NCBI GenBank assembly: GCA_034667465.1
Contig: JAXDJV010000002.1
Span: 62,001 to 126,000 of the forward strand
Direction: 5' to 3'
Origin: JAOBAU01 sp034667465
GTDB taxonomy: Bacteria > Acidobacteriota > Thermoanaerobaculia > Gp7-AA8
DNA: 64,000 nucleotides
A program made the translations under genes and the position numbers. This document shows, one piece after another, positions 51,161 to 59,594 of this stretch (its first letter is position 1; each line of letters starts with the position of its first letter). Below the pieces are notes generated by a model. The model saw only the letters and a list, made by a program, of their open reading frames with translations, made no database searches and was not told the DNA's origin.

Positions 51161-51799
51161 ATGGCAAAACTCTGTCTCAGAATCGCGATCTCACTCGATG
51201 GTTTCACAGCCGGTCCCGATCAAAGCGTCGACAACCCGATCGGCATCGGCGGGATGCACCTTCATGACTGGGTTTTCCCGCTCGCGGCGTGGCGCGCGAC
51301 GCACGGACTCGAAGGCGGCGAGGTCAACGAAAGCACGCCGATCATCGAGGAAGCGCCTGCCAACAGCGGCGCAACGATCATGGGTCGCAAGATGTTCGGC
51401 GGTCCGCCCGGCGAATGGGATCTCGCGAATCCGTGGAACGGCTGGTGGGGAGACACGCCGCCGTTTCATCATCCCGTTTTCGTACTGACGCATCATGCGC
51501 GCGAGCCGCTCGCGCTCGAAGGGACGACGTTCCACTTCGTCACAGACGGAATCGAATCAGCGCTCGAGCAGGCGCGAAATGCGGCCGGCGAAAAGAACAT
51601 CTCGCTCGCAGGCGGCGCGAGTACCTGCGCGCAATATCTCGCCGCCGGTCACGTCGACGAGATGACGCTGAACGTCGTCCCGATTCTGCTCGGCAGCGGC
51701 GAGCGGCTGTTCAATGGTGTGGGAACCGATTTGCACGGATTGAAACTCGTGCGAACGATCGCGGCGCCGGGCGTTACGCATCTGACGTTCAGGCGGTAG
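51161..51799 (+). CDS. Dihydrofolate reductase-family protein (RibD C-terminal domain)
   Basis: The 212-residue protein has the bacterial bifunctional-deaminase-reductase C-terminal fold: RIAISLDGFTAGPD at the start, GATIMGRKMFGG as the NADPH loop near residue 70, PVFVLTHHAR, and ISLAGGASTCAQYLAAGHVDEM followed by VPILLGSGERLF. Stand-alone members of this family are reductases of unknown substrate and are not true folate DHFRs. It lies alone between kup and the multicopper oxidase gene. No signal peptide is present. Confidence 0.85.
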   Translation: MAKLCLRIAISLDGFTAGPDQSVDNPIGIGGMHLHDWVFPLAAWRATHGLEGGEVNESTPIIEEAPANSGATIMGRKMFGGPPGEWDLANPWNGWWGDTPPFHHPVFVLTHHAREPLALEGTTFHFVTDGIESALEQARNAAGEKNISLAGGASTCAQYLAAGHVDEMTLNVVPILLGSGERLFNGVGTDLHGLKLVRTIAAPGVTHLTFRR

Positions 51800-51835
51800 A
51801 GGGGCGGGCGAAGCGCCCGCCCCCACACATTTTGC

Positions 51836-54124
51836 CTAGTGATGTTTGATCGTCGTCGAGCCGTCGATGACGCGAACGAGTTGCATCATGCCGCGGTCTT
51901 CGTGCGCGAGGATGTGGCAGTGCAGCACGAACGTTCCGGAGAAATCGACGAAGCGGCTGCGGATTCGGATCGAGCCTGCTTTGGTCGCGCGGCCTGTGTT
52001 TGGATCGATATCCAGGTCTCCGTTCGTGTCGGTCTTCGCGGCGGGAATGGCCATGACGTCCTGCCAGAAACCTCCCGTCGCCGGCGCTTTATAATTGTTC
52101 GCGGCGGTGTTCGGATCGACGATCTCCACGACCTGAAACGGATTCACGTGAATGTGAAACGGATGAGGAACAGTCGTGTTGTTCTCGATCAGCCACTCTT
52201 CCTGATCGCCGAGGATCATCGTCTGATAGTAGCGGTGCTCGCTGAACTGCTCGTCATCGATCATGTAGTACGGCGCGCGATTCTCCGCGATCGTGATCGT
52301 TTTGAATCCAACGCGCTCATTGCCGACCTGCACATCGAACGGCAGCGTCTTCGACGGAGCATGCGTGCCGGTCGCCGCGGCAGGTGCGGTCGCGATGCGG
52401 AACGGTTCCCAGTCGAAGGTCAGCGTGCGCTGGCGATTGCAGGCTGAGATGTTGCCGAGGAACGTCGGGAACGTCGGATAGTTCCCGGTTGCCGATCCGT
52501 CGGGAAACTGATCGTCCGCCGCCGTGCCGCAAACGACGACGTTCACGATGCCGCTGAACTCGTACGACTCCTTCGCCGTCGTGATTTTCGGAGCCTGCAC
52601 GAGGATGTCGATGCGGCCGCCGGCGATCAGCGAGAACGTCGTGCCGTTTTTGTCGGAGTCGGGCGTCGTCAGCGGCTGCAGGTTGTAATTGAAGCGGCTG
52701 AACTGCACGCCGTCCTGCGCGACCTGCCGGAACTTCGGCAGCGGCGAGACCGCGGCGCCGGCGACTCCGGTGAACTTCGGCGTCAGCCTGCTGCCGACCT
52801 GCGCGTTCACGATGCGCCACAGCTGAATCTCGCCCGGACGCATCACGATCGTCGGTGCCTGCTGGGCGACGTTCGTCTTCGCCTTCACGATCGGCGTGCC
52901 GTTCGTCGTCGTCTTCGCAGTGCGGCCGGCACCGGCGCGCTCGAGATCGGGAAGGTCGGTGAACTCCTGAACGACGAGCACCTTCTCCGTCTTCTTGATG
53001 TTCGGATAGATCTTCTCGAGGTCCTTGTCGTACTGACCCTCGATGATCATCGCGCCGGCCAGTCCGTTGTAGAGATTGATCGACGTCGAGCCGTGCTTGT
53101 GCGAGTGATACCAGTGCGTGCCCGGCGCCTGCGCCATCTTCTCGCCGCCGCTGCCGTCGGTGACTTTCCAGCAGTTCGGAAACGCGCCGACGAAGTACTG
53201 CGGCCAGAGACCATGCTTGATGTTCTCGTCGTTCGCGGGCGTGAGTTGATTCGCTTCCAGCAGCGCGGGGACGTCCTTCCCGTTCTCCTTGAGCGGTCCG
53301 CGCTTCCCCTGCCAGATCGCGTGCAGGTCGTAATTGCGAACGGCTTTCTCCTGGAAGGTGCGGAACGATTCGGGGAGCTCTTTCCACGGCTGCGGCTTGT
53401 CGTGCGCCGCGCATTGCGCGAAGACTTCGTCGAAGATCGCTTTGATCTTGTCTTCGGTGACCGACGGATCGGGACGGAGCTGCACGAGCACGTTGTCGCC
53501 GAAGCCGTCGGGCGTCACGTGCGTTCCGTGGAAGTGCAGATTCGCGGTGCTCGAACCGTGGAAGCAGTTCGGGAACGAATCGCCGCGCGTCGTCGGATAC
53601 CAGCGCTTGTCGCCGGTGTTGCCGTTCGTCGCTTCATCGCAACCGGTCGGTGATCCGGTTTCCGCCGCGTCGAGCGTGCCGCCCGGAAATGCACCGACGT
53701 CGACGTGATTGAGAAACGTGATCTCGACGCGATCGCCGACGCTCATGCGCAGCGTCGGACCGGGAAGACAGGCATCGGTCGCCGGCGGCCAGATTTTCTT
53801 CGTCGCCGCCTGCTGATCGTAACTTTCGAAATAGCGCATCATCGGCTTCTGCTTCGAGCCGAAACCGGCGAACGATTTCTGCGCGTTGCGGATCCTGATC
53901 ACGCCTTTCAGCTTGTGATTGCGGCTGACGATCTGGTCGATCGTGAGCAGCGTTTCGGTTGCGCATTCAGCCGACGTTTGCGCGAACGCGCGCGGCACGA
54001 CGCCGGCCACGGCCGCGGCCGACGTAACCGCGACCGCCTGCGCGACGAAGCGCCGGCGCGTGATGCTGCCGTCCGGTTCAGCCTCGGGCGCGACGATAGT
54101 GAGCTCGCTCGGAATCTCAGTCAT
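51836..54124 (-). CDS. Multicopper oxidase with Tat signal
   Basis: The 762-residue protein has a Tat signal (SITRRRFVAQ, residues about 20-30, then an Ala-rich stretch ending AFA). All four copper-binding segments of laccase-like oxidases are seen: HFHGTHVTPDG, THWYHSHKHGS, HPFHIHVNPFQ and HCHILAHEDRGMM. The last contains the type I Cys between the type III His residues, plus the axial Met. It probably oxidises phenols, metals or other reductants with O2 in the periplasm. The upstream 98-residue cupredoxin-like gene is 24 bases away on the same strand. Confidence 0.92.
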   Translation of the reverse strand: MTEIPSELTIVAPEAEPDGSITRRRFVAQAVAVTSAAAVAGVVPRAFAQTSAECATETLLTIDQIVSRNHKLKGVIRIRNAQKSFAGFGSKQKPMMRYFESYDQQAATKKIWPPATDACLPGPTLRMSVGDRVEITFLNHVDVGAFPGGTLDAAETGSPTGCDEATNGNTGDKRWYPTTRGDSFPNCFHGSSTANLHFHGTHVTPDGFGDNVLVQLRPDPSVTEDKIKAIFDEVFAQCAAHDKPQPWKELPESFRTFQEKAVRNYDLHAIWQGKRGPLKENGKDVPALLEANQLTPANDENIKHGLWPQYFVGAFPNCWKVTDGSGGEKMAQAPGTHWYHSHKHGSTSINLYNGLAGAMIIEGQYDKDLEKIYPNIKKTEKVLVVQEFTDLPDLERAGAGRTAKTTTNGTPIVKAKTNVAQQAPTIVMRPGEIQLWRIVNAQVGSRLTPKFTGVAGAAVSPLPKFRQVAQDGVQFSRFNYNLQPLTTPDSDKNGTTFSLIAGGRIDILVQAPKITTAKESYEFSGIVNVVVCGTAADDQFPDGSATGNYPTFPTFLGNISACNRQRTLTFDWEPFRIATAPAAATGTHAPSKTLPFDVQVGNERVGFKTITIAENRAPYYMIDDEQFSEHRYYQTMILGDQEEWLIENNTTVPHPFHIHVNPFQVVEIVDPNTAANNYKAPATGGFWQDVMAIPAAKTDTNGDLDIDPNTGRATKAGSIRIRSRFVDFSGTFVLHCHILAHEDRGMMQLVRVIDGSTTIKHH

Positions 54125-54148
54125 GAATTCTCCTTTCCTCGTCGCGCG

Positions 54149-54445
54149 TCAGAATGAGATCGTGCCGCCGGGACCGTCCGGATCGCAGCCGTCGAAGTAA
54201 ACCCTCGAAGTTCCGGCGGTGCCGGTGATCGAAAGCGCGGGCGACGTCGCGGCCGGCTCGCCGTCGACGAACGGCGGGAGAGGAAAATCCATCCAGAGAG
54301 AGGGCTGTGTTTTGTCGGGCGTTGGCTGATGCGAGGCCTTCGGATCGAGGTTTGCCCACATCACGAAGTCATTGGATCCGAGCTCGACGGTGGATGGGTC
54401 GAAGACAACGGTGTCTCCGACCCGTTTGATCTGCACGGTCGCCAT
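54149..54445 (-). CDS. Small cupredoxin-like protein upstream of the multicopper oxidase
   Basis: The 98-residue protein has the strand pattern of a cupredoxin (VQIKRVGDTVVFDP, DFVMWANLDPKASHQPTP, GTSRVYFDGCDPDG) but keeps only part of a type I copper site: a His in ASHQP and the Cys in DGCDPDG, with no following His or Met. It has no signal peptide, although its neighbour is a Tat substrate; it might be co-exported or act as an assembly partner. AAGGAG lies six bases before the ATG and is paired in a 9-bp inverted repeat. Confidence 0.62.
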   Translation of the reverse strand: MATVQIKRVGDTVVFDPSTVELGSNDFVMWANLDPKASHQPTPDKTQPSLWMDFPLPPFVDGEPAATSPALSITGTAGTSRVYFDGCDPDGPGGTISF

Positions 54446-54450
54446 TTGCG

Positions 54451-54496
54451 CTCCTTCGGTTCGATTTTGGATTTAGTTCAATGTGAGCCGAAGGAG
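54451..54496 (-). promoter_or_regulatory. Inverted repeat that would hide the ribosome site of the cupredoxin-like gene
   Basis: On the minus strand CTCCTTCGG, a 28-base loop, and CCGAAGGAG precede the ATG at 54445. The second arm contains the AAGGAG ribosome site. In RNA the nine perfect pairs would block initiation; in DNA the same palindrome could be an operator. Confidence 0.45.
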
Positions 54497-54530
54497 GGGC
54501 AATTGCAACAAAAGAGTCGCATTCAGGACG

Positions 54531-55703
54531 TCACGGCTTCAGTACCACCTTGATGCAGCCGTCTTCTTTGTCGCGGAACGTCTTGTACATTTTCGGCGCG
54601 TCGTCGAGCGGCACCGTGTGCGTGACGACGAACGACGGATCAATCTCGCCGCTCTCGATCTTCGCGAGCAGCGGTGCCATGTAGCGCTGCACGTGCGTCT
54701 GGCCTGACTTCATCGTCAGACCTTTGTTGACGAAGGCGCCGAACGGAACCTTGTCGAGGAAGCCGAGGTAAACGCCGGGGACGGAGACCGTACCGGCTTT
54801 GCGGCAGCAGTAAATCGCTTCGCGCAGCGCGTGCGGGCGATCGGTTCCGAGCATCACGGCCGCCTTCGCTTTATCGACGACCGAGTCGATGCTGCCGCCG
54901 ACGTGCGCTTCCGCGCCGACGGCATCGATGCAGCGATCGGGACCGCGGCCGTTCGTCAATTCCTGCAATCGGTCGTAAACGCTTCCTTCATCGAAATTGA
55001 ACGTCTCCGCGCGTCCTTTTTCGCGCGCCATGGTGAGCCGCTCCGGCACGTTGTCGATGGCGATGACGCGGCCGGCGCCGAGCATCCACGCGCTCTGAAT
55101 CGCGAACTGTCCGACAGGACCACAGCCCCACACCGCGACCGTGTCGCCCGCTTCGATCCCGGCATTCTCCGCGCCCATGTAGCCGGTCGGGAAAATGTCC
55201 GACAGGAAAAGGACCTGCTCGTCAGTGAGATGGTCGGGAACTTTCAACGGCCCGACGTCAGCGAACGGAACGCGCAGATATTCGGCCTGGCCGCCGGCAA
55301 ATCCGCCGAGCATGTGTGAGTAGCCGAAGAGTCCGGCCGGTGAATGGCCGAGCGCTTTTTCGGCGATCTTCGCATTCGGATTCGACGTGTCGCAGCAGGA
55401 AAACAACCCTTTCTTACAGAACCAGCATTCGCCGCACGAGATCGTGAACGGGACGACGACGCGGTCGCCTTTCTTCAGTTTCTTGACGGCACTGCCAACC
55501 TCGACGACGATGCCCATCGGCTCGTGGCCGAGGATGTCGCCCTTTTCCATCGTCAGCATGTAATGGTCGTAGAGGTGAAGGTCGGAACCGCAGATTGCGG
55601 TCGACGTGATTTTGACGATCGCGTCCGTTGGATCGACGATGGTCGGATCGGGAACCGTTTCGACGCGAACATCCGAATGCCCATACCAGCGTAGTGCTTT
55701 CAA
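54531..55703 (-). CDS. Zinc-dependent alcohol dehydrogenase (formaldehyde-dehydrogenase-like)
   Basis: The 390-residue medium-chain dehydrogenase has the catalytic zinc residues Cys in STAICGSDLHLYD and HE in ILGHEPMG. The structural-zinc cluster is CGECWFCKKGLFSCC, and the Rossmann motif GCGPVGQ is near residue 190. The long form with CIDAVGAEAH and SVDKAKA segments matches the glutathione-independent formaldehyde dehydrogenase-like subgroup. Substrate is unknown. The start is TTG 55703, supported by AGGAGA five bases upstream. It precedes the cupredoxin-like and oxidase genes on the same strand, but an 85-base gap with an inverted repeat separates them. Confidence 0.9.
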   Translation of the reverse strand: MKALRWYGHSDVRVETVPDPTIVDPTDAIVKITSTAICGSDLHLYDHYMLTMEKGDILGHEPMGIVVEVGSAVKKLKKGDRVVVPFTISCGECWFCKKGLFSCCDTSNPNAKIAEKALGHSPAGLFGYSHMLGGFAGGQAEYLRVPFADVGPLKVPDHLTDEQVLFLSDIFPTGYMGAENAGIEAGDTVAVWGCGPVGQFAIQSAWMLGAGRVIAIDNVPERLTMAREKGRAETFNFDEGSVYDRLQELTNGRGPDRCIDAVGAEAHVGGSIDSVVDKAKAAVMLGTDRPHALREAIYCCRKAGTVSVPGVYLGFLDKVPFGAFVNKGLTMKSGQTHVQRYMAPLLAKIESGEIDPSFVVTHTVPLDDAPKMYKTFRDKEDGCIKVVLKP

Positions 55704-55707
55704 GTGC

Positions 55708-55713
55708 TCTCCT
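55708..55713 (-). promoter_or_regulatory. Ribosome-binding site fixing the TTG start of the alcohol dehydrogenase
   Basis: AGGAGA on the minus strand lies four to five bases before TTG 55703. The longer frame from an upstream ATG has no such site and adds unconserved residues. Confidence 0.65.
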
Positions 55714-55778
55714 TTTGCTTCGTTTTTGCGGCATTCGCAAAATTGCAAAGGGTGTTCCCCGCGCTACACTTCCCGCAC

Positions 55779-56201
55779 TTGAAACCGGCTCTCATTTACG
55801 GCCTCGCGGGCGGGCTGCTCATCGCGGTTCTGAAGTACATCGAGTACCAGCATTTCGTCCGCGCATACCCGACCGAGCTCTACGGTGGCCTGCTCGCGCT
55901 GATCTTCACCATCATCGGCATTCACGTCGGCTTACGCTGGACGCGGCGCCGGGAACCGCTTTCCGAACCGCAGCCATTCGCGACGAACGCGGAAACCGTG
56001 CGCGAGATCGGGATCACGCCGCGCGAGCTCGAGATCCTCGGGCTGATCGCCGAGGGGCTGAGCAACCGCGAGATCGGCGAGCGGCTCTTTGTGTCGGAGA
56101 ACACGGTCAAGACACATTCGTCGCGCGTCTTTGAAAAGCTCGGCGTCAATCGGCGCGTCCAGGCGGTGCAAAAGGGGAAGGATCTCGGCTTGATCCCCTG
56201 A
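55779..56201 (+). CDS. Membrane-anchored LuxR-type transcription regulator
   Basis: From TTG 55779 the product has 140 residues: two membrane helices (about 4-20, LIYGLAGGLLIAVLKYI; and 32-50, YGGLLALIFTIIGIHVGL), a short basic linker and a C-terminal LuxR/GerE helix-turn-helix (ITPRELEILGLIAEGLSNREIGE ending at VFEKLGVNRR, about 76-135). There is no receiver domain, so it is not a normal response regulator. A GTG nine codons upstream is an alternative start. It is followed by a DUF4199 gene, a pairing I recall from other genomes. It may sense a membrane signal directly. Confidence 0.75.
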   Translation: MKPALIYGLAGGLLIAVLKYIEYQHFVRAYPTELYGGLLALIFTIIGIHVGLRWTRRREPLSEPQPFATNAETVREIGITPRELEILGLIAEGLSNREIGERLFVSENTVKTHSSRVFEKLGVNRRVQAVQKGKDLGLIP

Positions 56202-56293
56202 TTCATCCTTTCGTTGACCTCGAAATCACCCGAAAGAATGACGACGGATGAGCGGCCGCGGTCCTATTGTGGCCGCAGCAAATGGAGGAGAGC

Positions 56294-56839
56294 ATGAAGA
56301 AAATCGTACTGACTTTCGGACTCATCTCGGGTGCCATCGTCGCGGGGATGATGGCCATCACGGTGCCGCTATGCATGAACGGACACGTCGGTTTCGATAA
56401 GAGCGAGGTCATCGGCTACTCGTCGATGGTGCTGGCGTTCCTGATGGTCTTTTTCGGGATTCGCTCGTATCGGGACAATGTCGGCGGCGGCAGCATCACG
56501 TTCGGCAAGGCGTTCCAGGTCGGCATTCTGATCACGCTGATCTCGTGCGTCGTCTATGTCGTCACGTGGGAGATCGTCTACTACAACTTCATCCCGGGCT
56601 TCGTCGATTCGTACGCCGCGCACACGCTGCAGAAAATGCGCGAGCACGGCGATTCCACCGCCGCCATCGCCGCGAAGACGAAAGAGATGGCGCGATTCAA
56701 GGAGCTCTACGCGAATCCGTTCATCAACGTCGGAATGACGTTCATGGAGATCTTCCCGGTCGGCCTGATCATCACGCTGGTCTCGGCCGGCATTCTGCGC
56801 CGGCGGGTGGCACCGCCAATGACACCGGCGACGGCGTAA
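56294..56839 (+). CDS. DUF4199-family membrane protein
   Basis: The 181-residue protein has four hydrophobic helices (about 5-27, 40-58, 70-95 and 148-170) and the DUF4199 pattern: GYSSMVLAFLMVFFGIRSYRDN followed by GSITFGKAFQVGILITLI. GGAGGAG eight bases before ATG 56294 is a strong ribosome site. The function of the family is unknown. It lies 92 bases downstream of the membrane-anchored LuxR regulator and may be its target or partner. Confidence 0.82.
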   Translation: MKKIVLTFGLISGAIVAGMMAITVPLCMNGHVGFDKSEVIGYSSMVLAFLMVFFGIRSYRDNVGGGSITFGKAFQVGILITLISCVVYVVTWEIVYYNFIPGFVDSYAAHTLQKMREHGDSTAAIAAKTKEMARFKELYANPFINVGMTFMEIFPVGLIITLVSAGILRRRVAPPMTPATA

Positions 56840-56910
56840 CAGAGAAGCGTCGTGACTCCGGTCACGACGCTTCGTTCGTTCGCGACCAATATTGGGCAGC
56901 GGTCCAACTC

Positions 56911-56917
56911 AAAGGAG
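56911..56917 (+). promoter_or_regulatory. Ribosome-binding site fixing the TTG start of the Ig-repeat metalloprotease
   Basis: AAAGGAG ends six bases before TTG 56924, which opens a good signal peptide. The ATG 24 codons upstream has no comparable site. Confidence 0.65.
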
Positions 56918-56923
56918 CGCCCC

Positions 56924-59017
56924 TTGGTCTCGCGCAGATTGCTGGTCTCGCTGTTCGTTGCGTTCGCTGCTGCTGCACAGTCATTCGCGATTTCGTACGT
57001 TGTCCCGGCCGATCGATTCGAGATCGAGCGCGCGAGCGCGATCATCGTCGGACGCGTCCTCGGCTCTCACGTCGAGGAGTCGCGCTTCGGCATCGAGACC
57101 GTGACGGAAATCGCGCTCGAGGAAGCCATCAAAGGCGACTTCGGGAGCGTTGTTCGCGTTCATGAGCCGGGCGGTGTCCTCGGCGAGACCGCCCGCATCA
57201 TTCCGGGAGTCCCGACGTTCACCGACGGCGACCGCCTGCTGCTTCTGCTGGTTCAGCGCGAAGACGGCGCATACACCGTCATCGATCTGCAACTCGGCGC
57301 TTTCCGTATCTCGAAGGACGCCAGCGGACGCGAGCTCGCGTTACGCAACGAATCGGAGCTGGATGGGTGGGATCCGGATGGCAAGCCGCATCGCGAGCAG
57401 CACCGCGCCGCGGAGCCGTTTCTCGATTACATACGAGGAATCGCACGCGGCGAGCCGGCCGCGAGCGATTACGTGGTCACCAGCGCGCCATTGAAAACGA
57501 TTAACGAAGCGGTACACGCAAGCGCGGTGTATACGGCCAGCTCGTACCTGCTCATTTACGGCTCCGGCCTCGGCACACGCTGGAATTCATTTCCCTCTGC
57601 AGTGAACTGGAACCAGGGAAATGTGGAGACCGGCGAGCTCGGCAGCGGTACCTCGCAAATTACCGCGGCGTTCTCCGCATGGAACGCGGGCGGCACGAAT
57701 TACGTGCTCAAGAGCGCAAATGCAAATACGAAGGGATTTCTCGATCCGCCCGATGGCGTGAACAATTTCGTATTCGAGAGAAATCTGACGTCGGCCGGTG
57801 TACAGCCATTCAATTGTTCGTCAGGCGGCGCACTCGGAATGGGCGGCATGACCTCTGCGAATTTCGGCGCCGGAGCGCATTTTCGTAATGGCGAGAAATT
57901 CGCCACGACGCTCGAAGCCGACGTCAGCATGAATCAGGGACTCGCCAACTGCACGACGGCGCAGATATCGCTCGAAATGTTCAAGAGCGTCGTCGTGCAT
58001 GAGCTCGGCCACTCGCTCGGCTTTCGCCACTCCGACCAGACGCGCAACCTGACCGCTAACTGTTCGACCGACCCAACGCTCGAATGCAGCAACGGCGCGA
58101 TCATGAATCACATCCTCGTCTCCGGTCTCAATGGCCATTTGCAACAGTGGGATAACAACGCGCTCAATGCCGTCTATGGAGCCGTCGCGGTATGTAATGC
58201 CCCGGCGATCAATGGACAACCATCGGGCTCGACGATTGTGAGCGGCAACTCCGCGCAACTCTCGGTGACCGCGACCGGCACCGGTCCACTGTCATATCAA
58301 TGGTTCACCGGCTCGAGCGGCGATATCTCGTCGCCGGTCAACGGTGGGACGACCGCTGCGATCTCCGTCAGTCCTGCGACGACGACTTCCTACTGGGTAC
58401 GCGTCACCGGTCAATGTGCGCCGGTCGCGAACAGCAACGCGGCGACGATTGTCGTCAATGTCGCCGGCTGTCCGAACGTCGTCGTAAATACGCCACAGAT
58501 TTCACAGATCAGCGACGGTTTCCGGCTCTCGATCGTCGCGAGCGGCGGAACATCGTTTACATACCGCTGGTATCAGGGTTCAAATCCCGGCGTTGGTCCG
58601 CAAGTCGGCTCCGGCAGCGTACTGAATGTAAATCCGGCGGTGACGACGAGCTATTGGTGCCGCGTCACGAATAATTGCGGCAATGCAACCGACAGCGTCT
58701 CAGTGAAAGTGACGGTGGCCCCGTGCGTCGCGCCGCAGGTACTCAGTACGTTGTCCGATCAAACGATCACCGCCGGCACGAGCGTCACGCTGACCGTTCT
58801 CTTCAGCGGGAATGGAACGACGATCACGTGGCTTTCGGGCACAAACGGCGATGTCTCGACACCCGTCGGCACCGGCGAAACTCTTATGACCGGACCGCTC
58901 ACACAGACGACGCAATTTCGCGCGCGCATTACGAACGCCTGCGGCTCCGTGGAGACGAATACCGCGACGATCACCCTCACGCCGGCCATTACTCGGCGTC
59001 GGACTGCGAGCCACTAG
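56924..59017 (+). CDS. Secreted metzincin-type metalloprotease with Ig-like repeats
   Basis: From TTG 56924 the product is 697 residues with a signal peptide ending QSFA. The catalytic motif HELGHSLGFRH begins at residue 359, preceded by a matrixin-like region (NNFVFERNL, AFSAWNAGG) and followed by IMNHIL, a likely Met-turn. The last 270 residues hold three Ig-like units of about 85-90 residues with the pattern I-x-x-G-x-S-x-x-L, YQWF or YRWY, TTSYWVRVT / TTSYWCRVT. This is an exported protease with adhesive repeats, probably attached or free outside the cell. Its stop lies just before palindrome B4. Confidence 0.82.
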   Translation: MVSRRLLVSLFVAFAAAAQSFAISYVVPADRFEIERASAIIVGRVLGSHVEESRFGIETVTEIALEEAIKGDFGSVVRVHEPGGVLGETARIIPGVPTFTDGDRLLLLLVQREDGAYTVIDLQLGAFRISKDASGRELALRNESELDGWDPDGKPHREQHRAAEPFLDYIRGIARGEPAASDYVVTSAPLKTINEAVHASAVYTASSYLLIYGSGLGTRWNSFPSAVNWNQGNVETGELGSGTSQITAAFSAWNAGGTNYVLKSANANTKGFLDPPDGVNNFVFERNLTSAGVQPFNCSSGGALGMGGMTSANFGAGAHFRNGEKFATTLEADVSMNQGLANCTTAQISLEMFKSVVVHELGHSLGFRHSDQTRNLTANCSTDPTLECSNGAIMNHILVSGLNGHLQQWDNNALNAVYGAVAVCNAPAINGQPSGSTIVSGNSAQLSVTATGTGPLSYQWFTGSSGDISSPVNGGTTAAISVSPATTTSYWVRVTGQCAPVANSNAATIVVNVAGCPNVVVNTPQISQISDGFRLSIVASGGTSFTYRWYQGSNPGVGPQVGSGSVLNVNPAVTTSYWCRVTNNCGNATDSVSVKVTVAPCVAPQVLSTLSDQTITAGTSVTLTVLFSGNGTTITWLSGTNGDVSTPVGTGETLMTGPLTQTTQFRARITNACGSVETNTATITLTPAITRRRTASH

Positions 59018-59019
59018 AC

Positions 59020-59112
59020 GTCATCCTGAGCGAAGCGAAGGATCCGGGTGGGCGGTGCGCGCTACTGCAGCGAGTCCCACCGCCCGGATCCTTCGCTGAC
59101 GCTCAGGATGAC
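59020..59112. repeat. BamHI-containing palindrome, copy B4
   Basis: Outer arms GTCATCCTGAGCGAAGCGAAGGATCCGGG and CCCGGATCCTTCGCTGACGCTCAGGATGAC with a loop of about 35 bases. It lies between the convergent metalloprotease and GNAT genes. The TGA stop of the GNAT gene is inside its right arm. Confidence 0.9.
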
Positions 59113-59591
59113 GACGGTAATTCGAGTGTCATCTCGAGCATTGTGTCGCGGAAGCCGAGGCTTTCGAAGAGAGCCTGCGCAATATCGTTCGGCGCGGCGG
59201 TCCAGAGCACGACGCGCGGCGCCTTCTGTTCGCGCAGCCATTCGATGGCCGCGGCCATCAACCGTCTCGCGATTCCTTTGCGCCGATCACCTTCTTCAAC
59301 GACGAGGTCGTGAATGAAGCCGGCCGGACCACGCAGCTCTTTCCACGAGAGCGGTTCGAGCGCCGCCCAGACATAAGCGACGATCTCGCCGCCATCCTCC
59401 GCCACGAAGATCACGTTGTCCGCGGATCGCAGAATCGACTGGAGGAACGACGCGTAGCCTTCCTCCACCCCTTCGAACGGCGCAATGAATCGCTGACGAT
59501 CGAACTCGTAATGCGTTCGCATGAGCGTCGCGCCGAGACGGCCGACTGCCGGCATGTCGGCGGGTTGCGCTGGACGAACGTTCGCGGTCAT
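59103..59591 (-). CDS. GNAT family N-acetyltransferase
   Basis: The 162-residue protein has the acetyl-CoA-binding A motif VEEGDRRKGIARRLM near residue 92 (Q/R-x-x-G-x-A pattern), preceded by strands NVIFVAEDGGEIVAYVW and followed by VVLWTAAPNDIAQALFESLGF. Substrate is unknown. It is the last gene of the marR-tolC-emrB-emrA series, three bases after emrA, so detoxification by acetylation is a fair guess. Its C-terminal SSS and stop codon come from palindrome B4. Confidence 0.88.
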   Translation of the reverse strand: MTANVRPAQPADMPAVGRLGATLMRTHYEFDRQRFIAPFEGVEEGYASFLQSILRSADNVIFVAEDGGEIVAYVWAALEPLSWKELRGPAGFIHDLVVEEGDRRKGIARRLMAAAIEWLREQKAPRVVLWTAAPNDIAQALFESLGFRDTMLEMTLELPSSS

Positions 59592-59594
59592 GAC

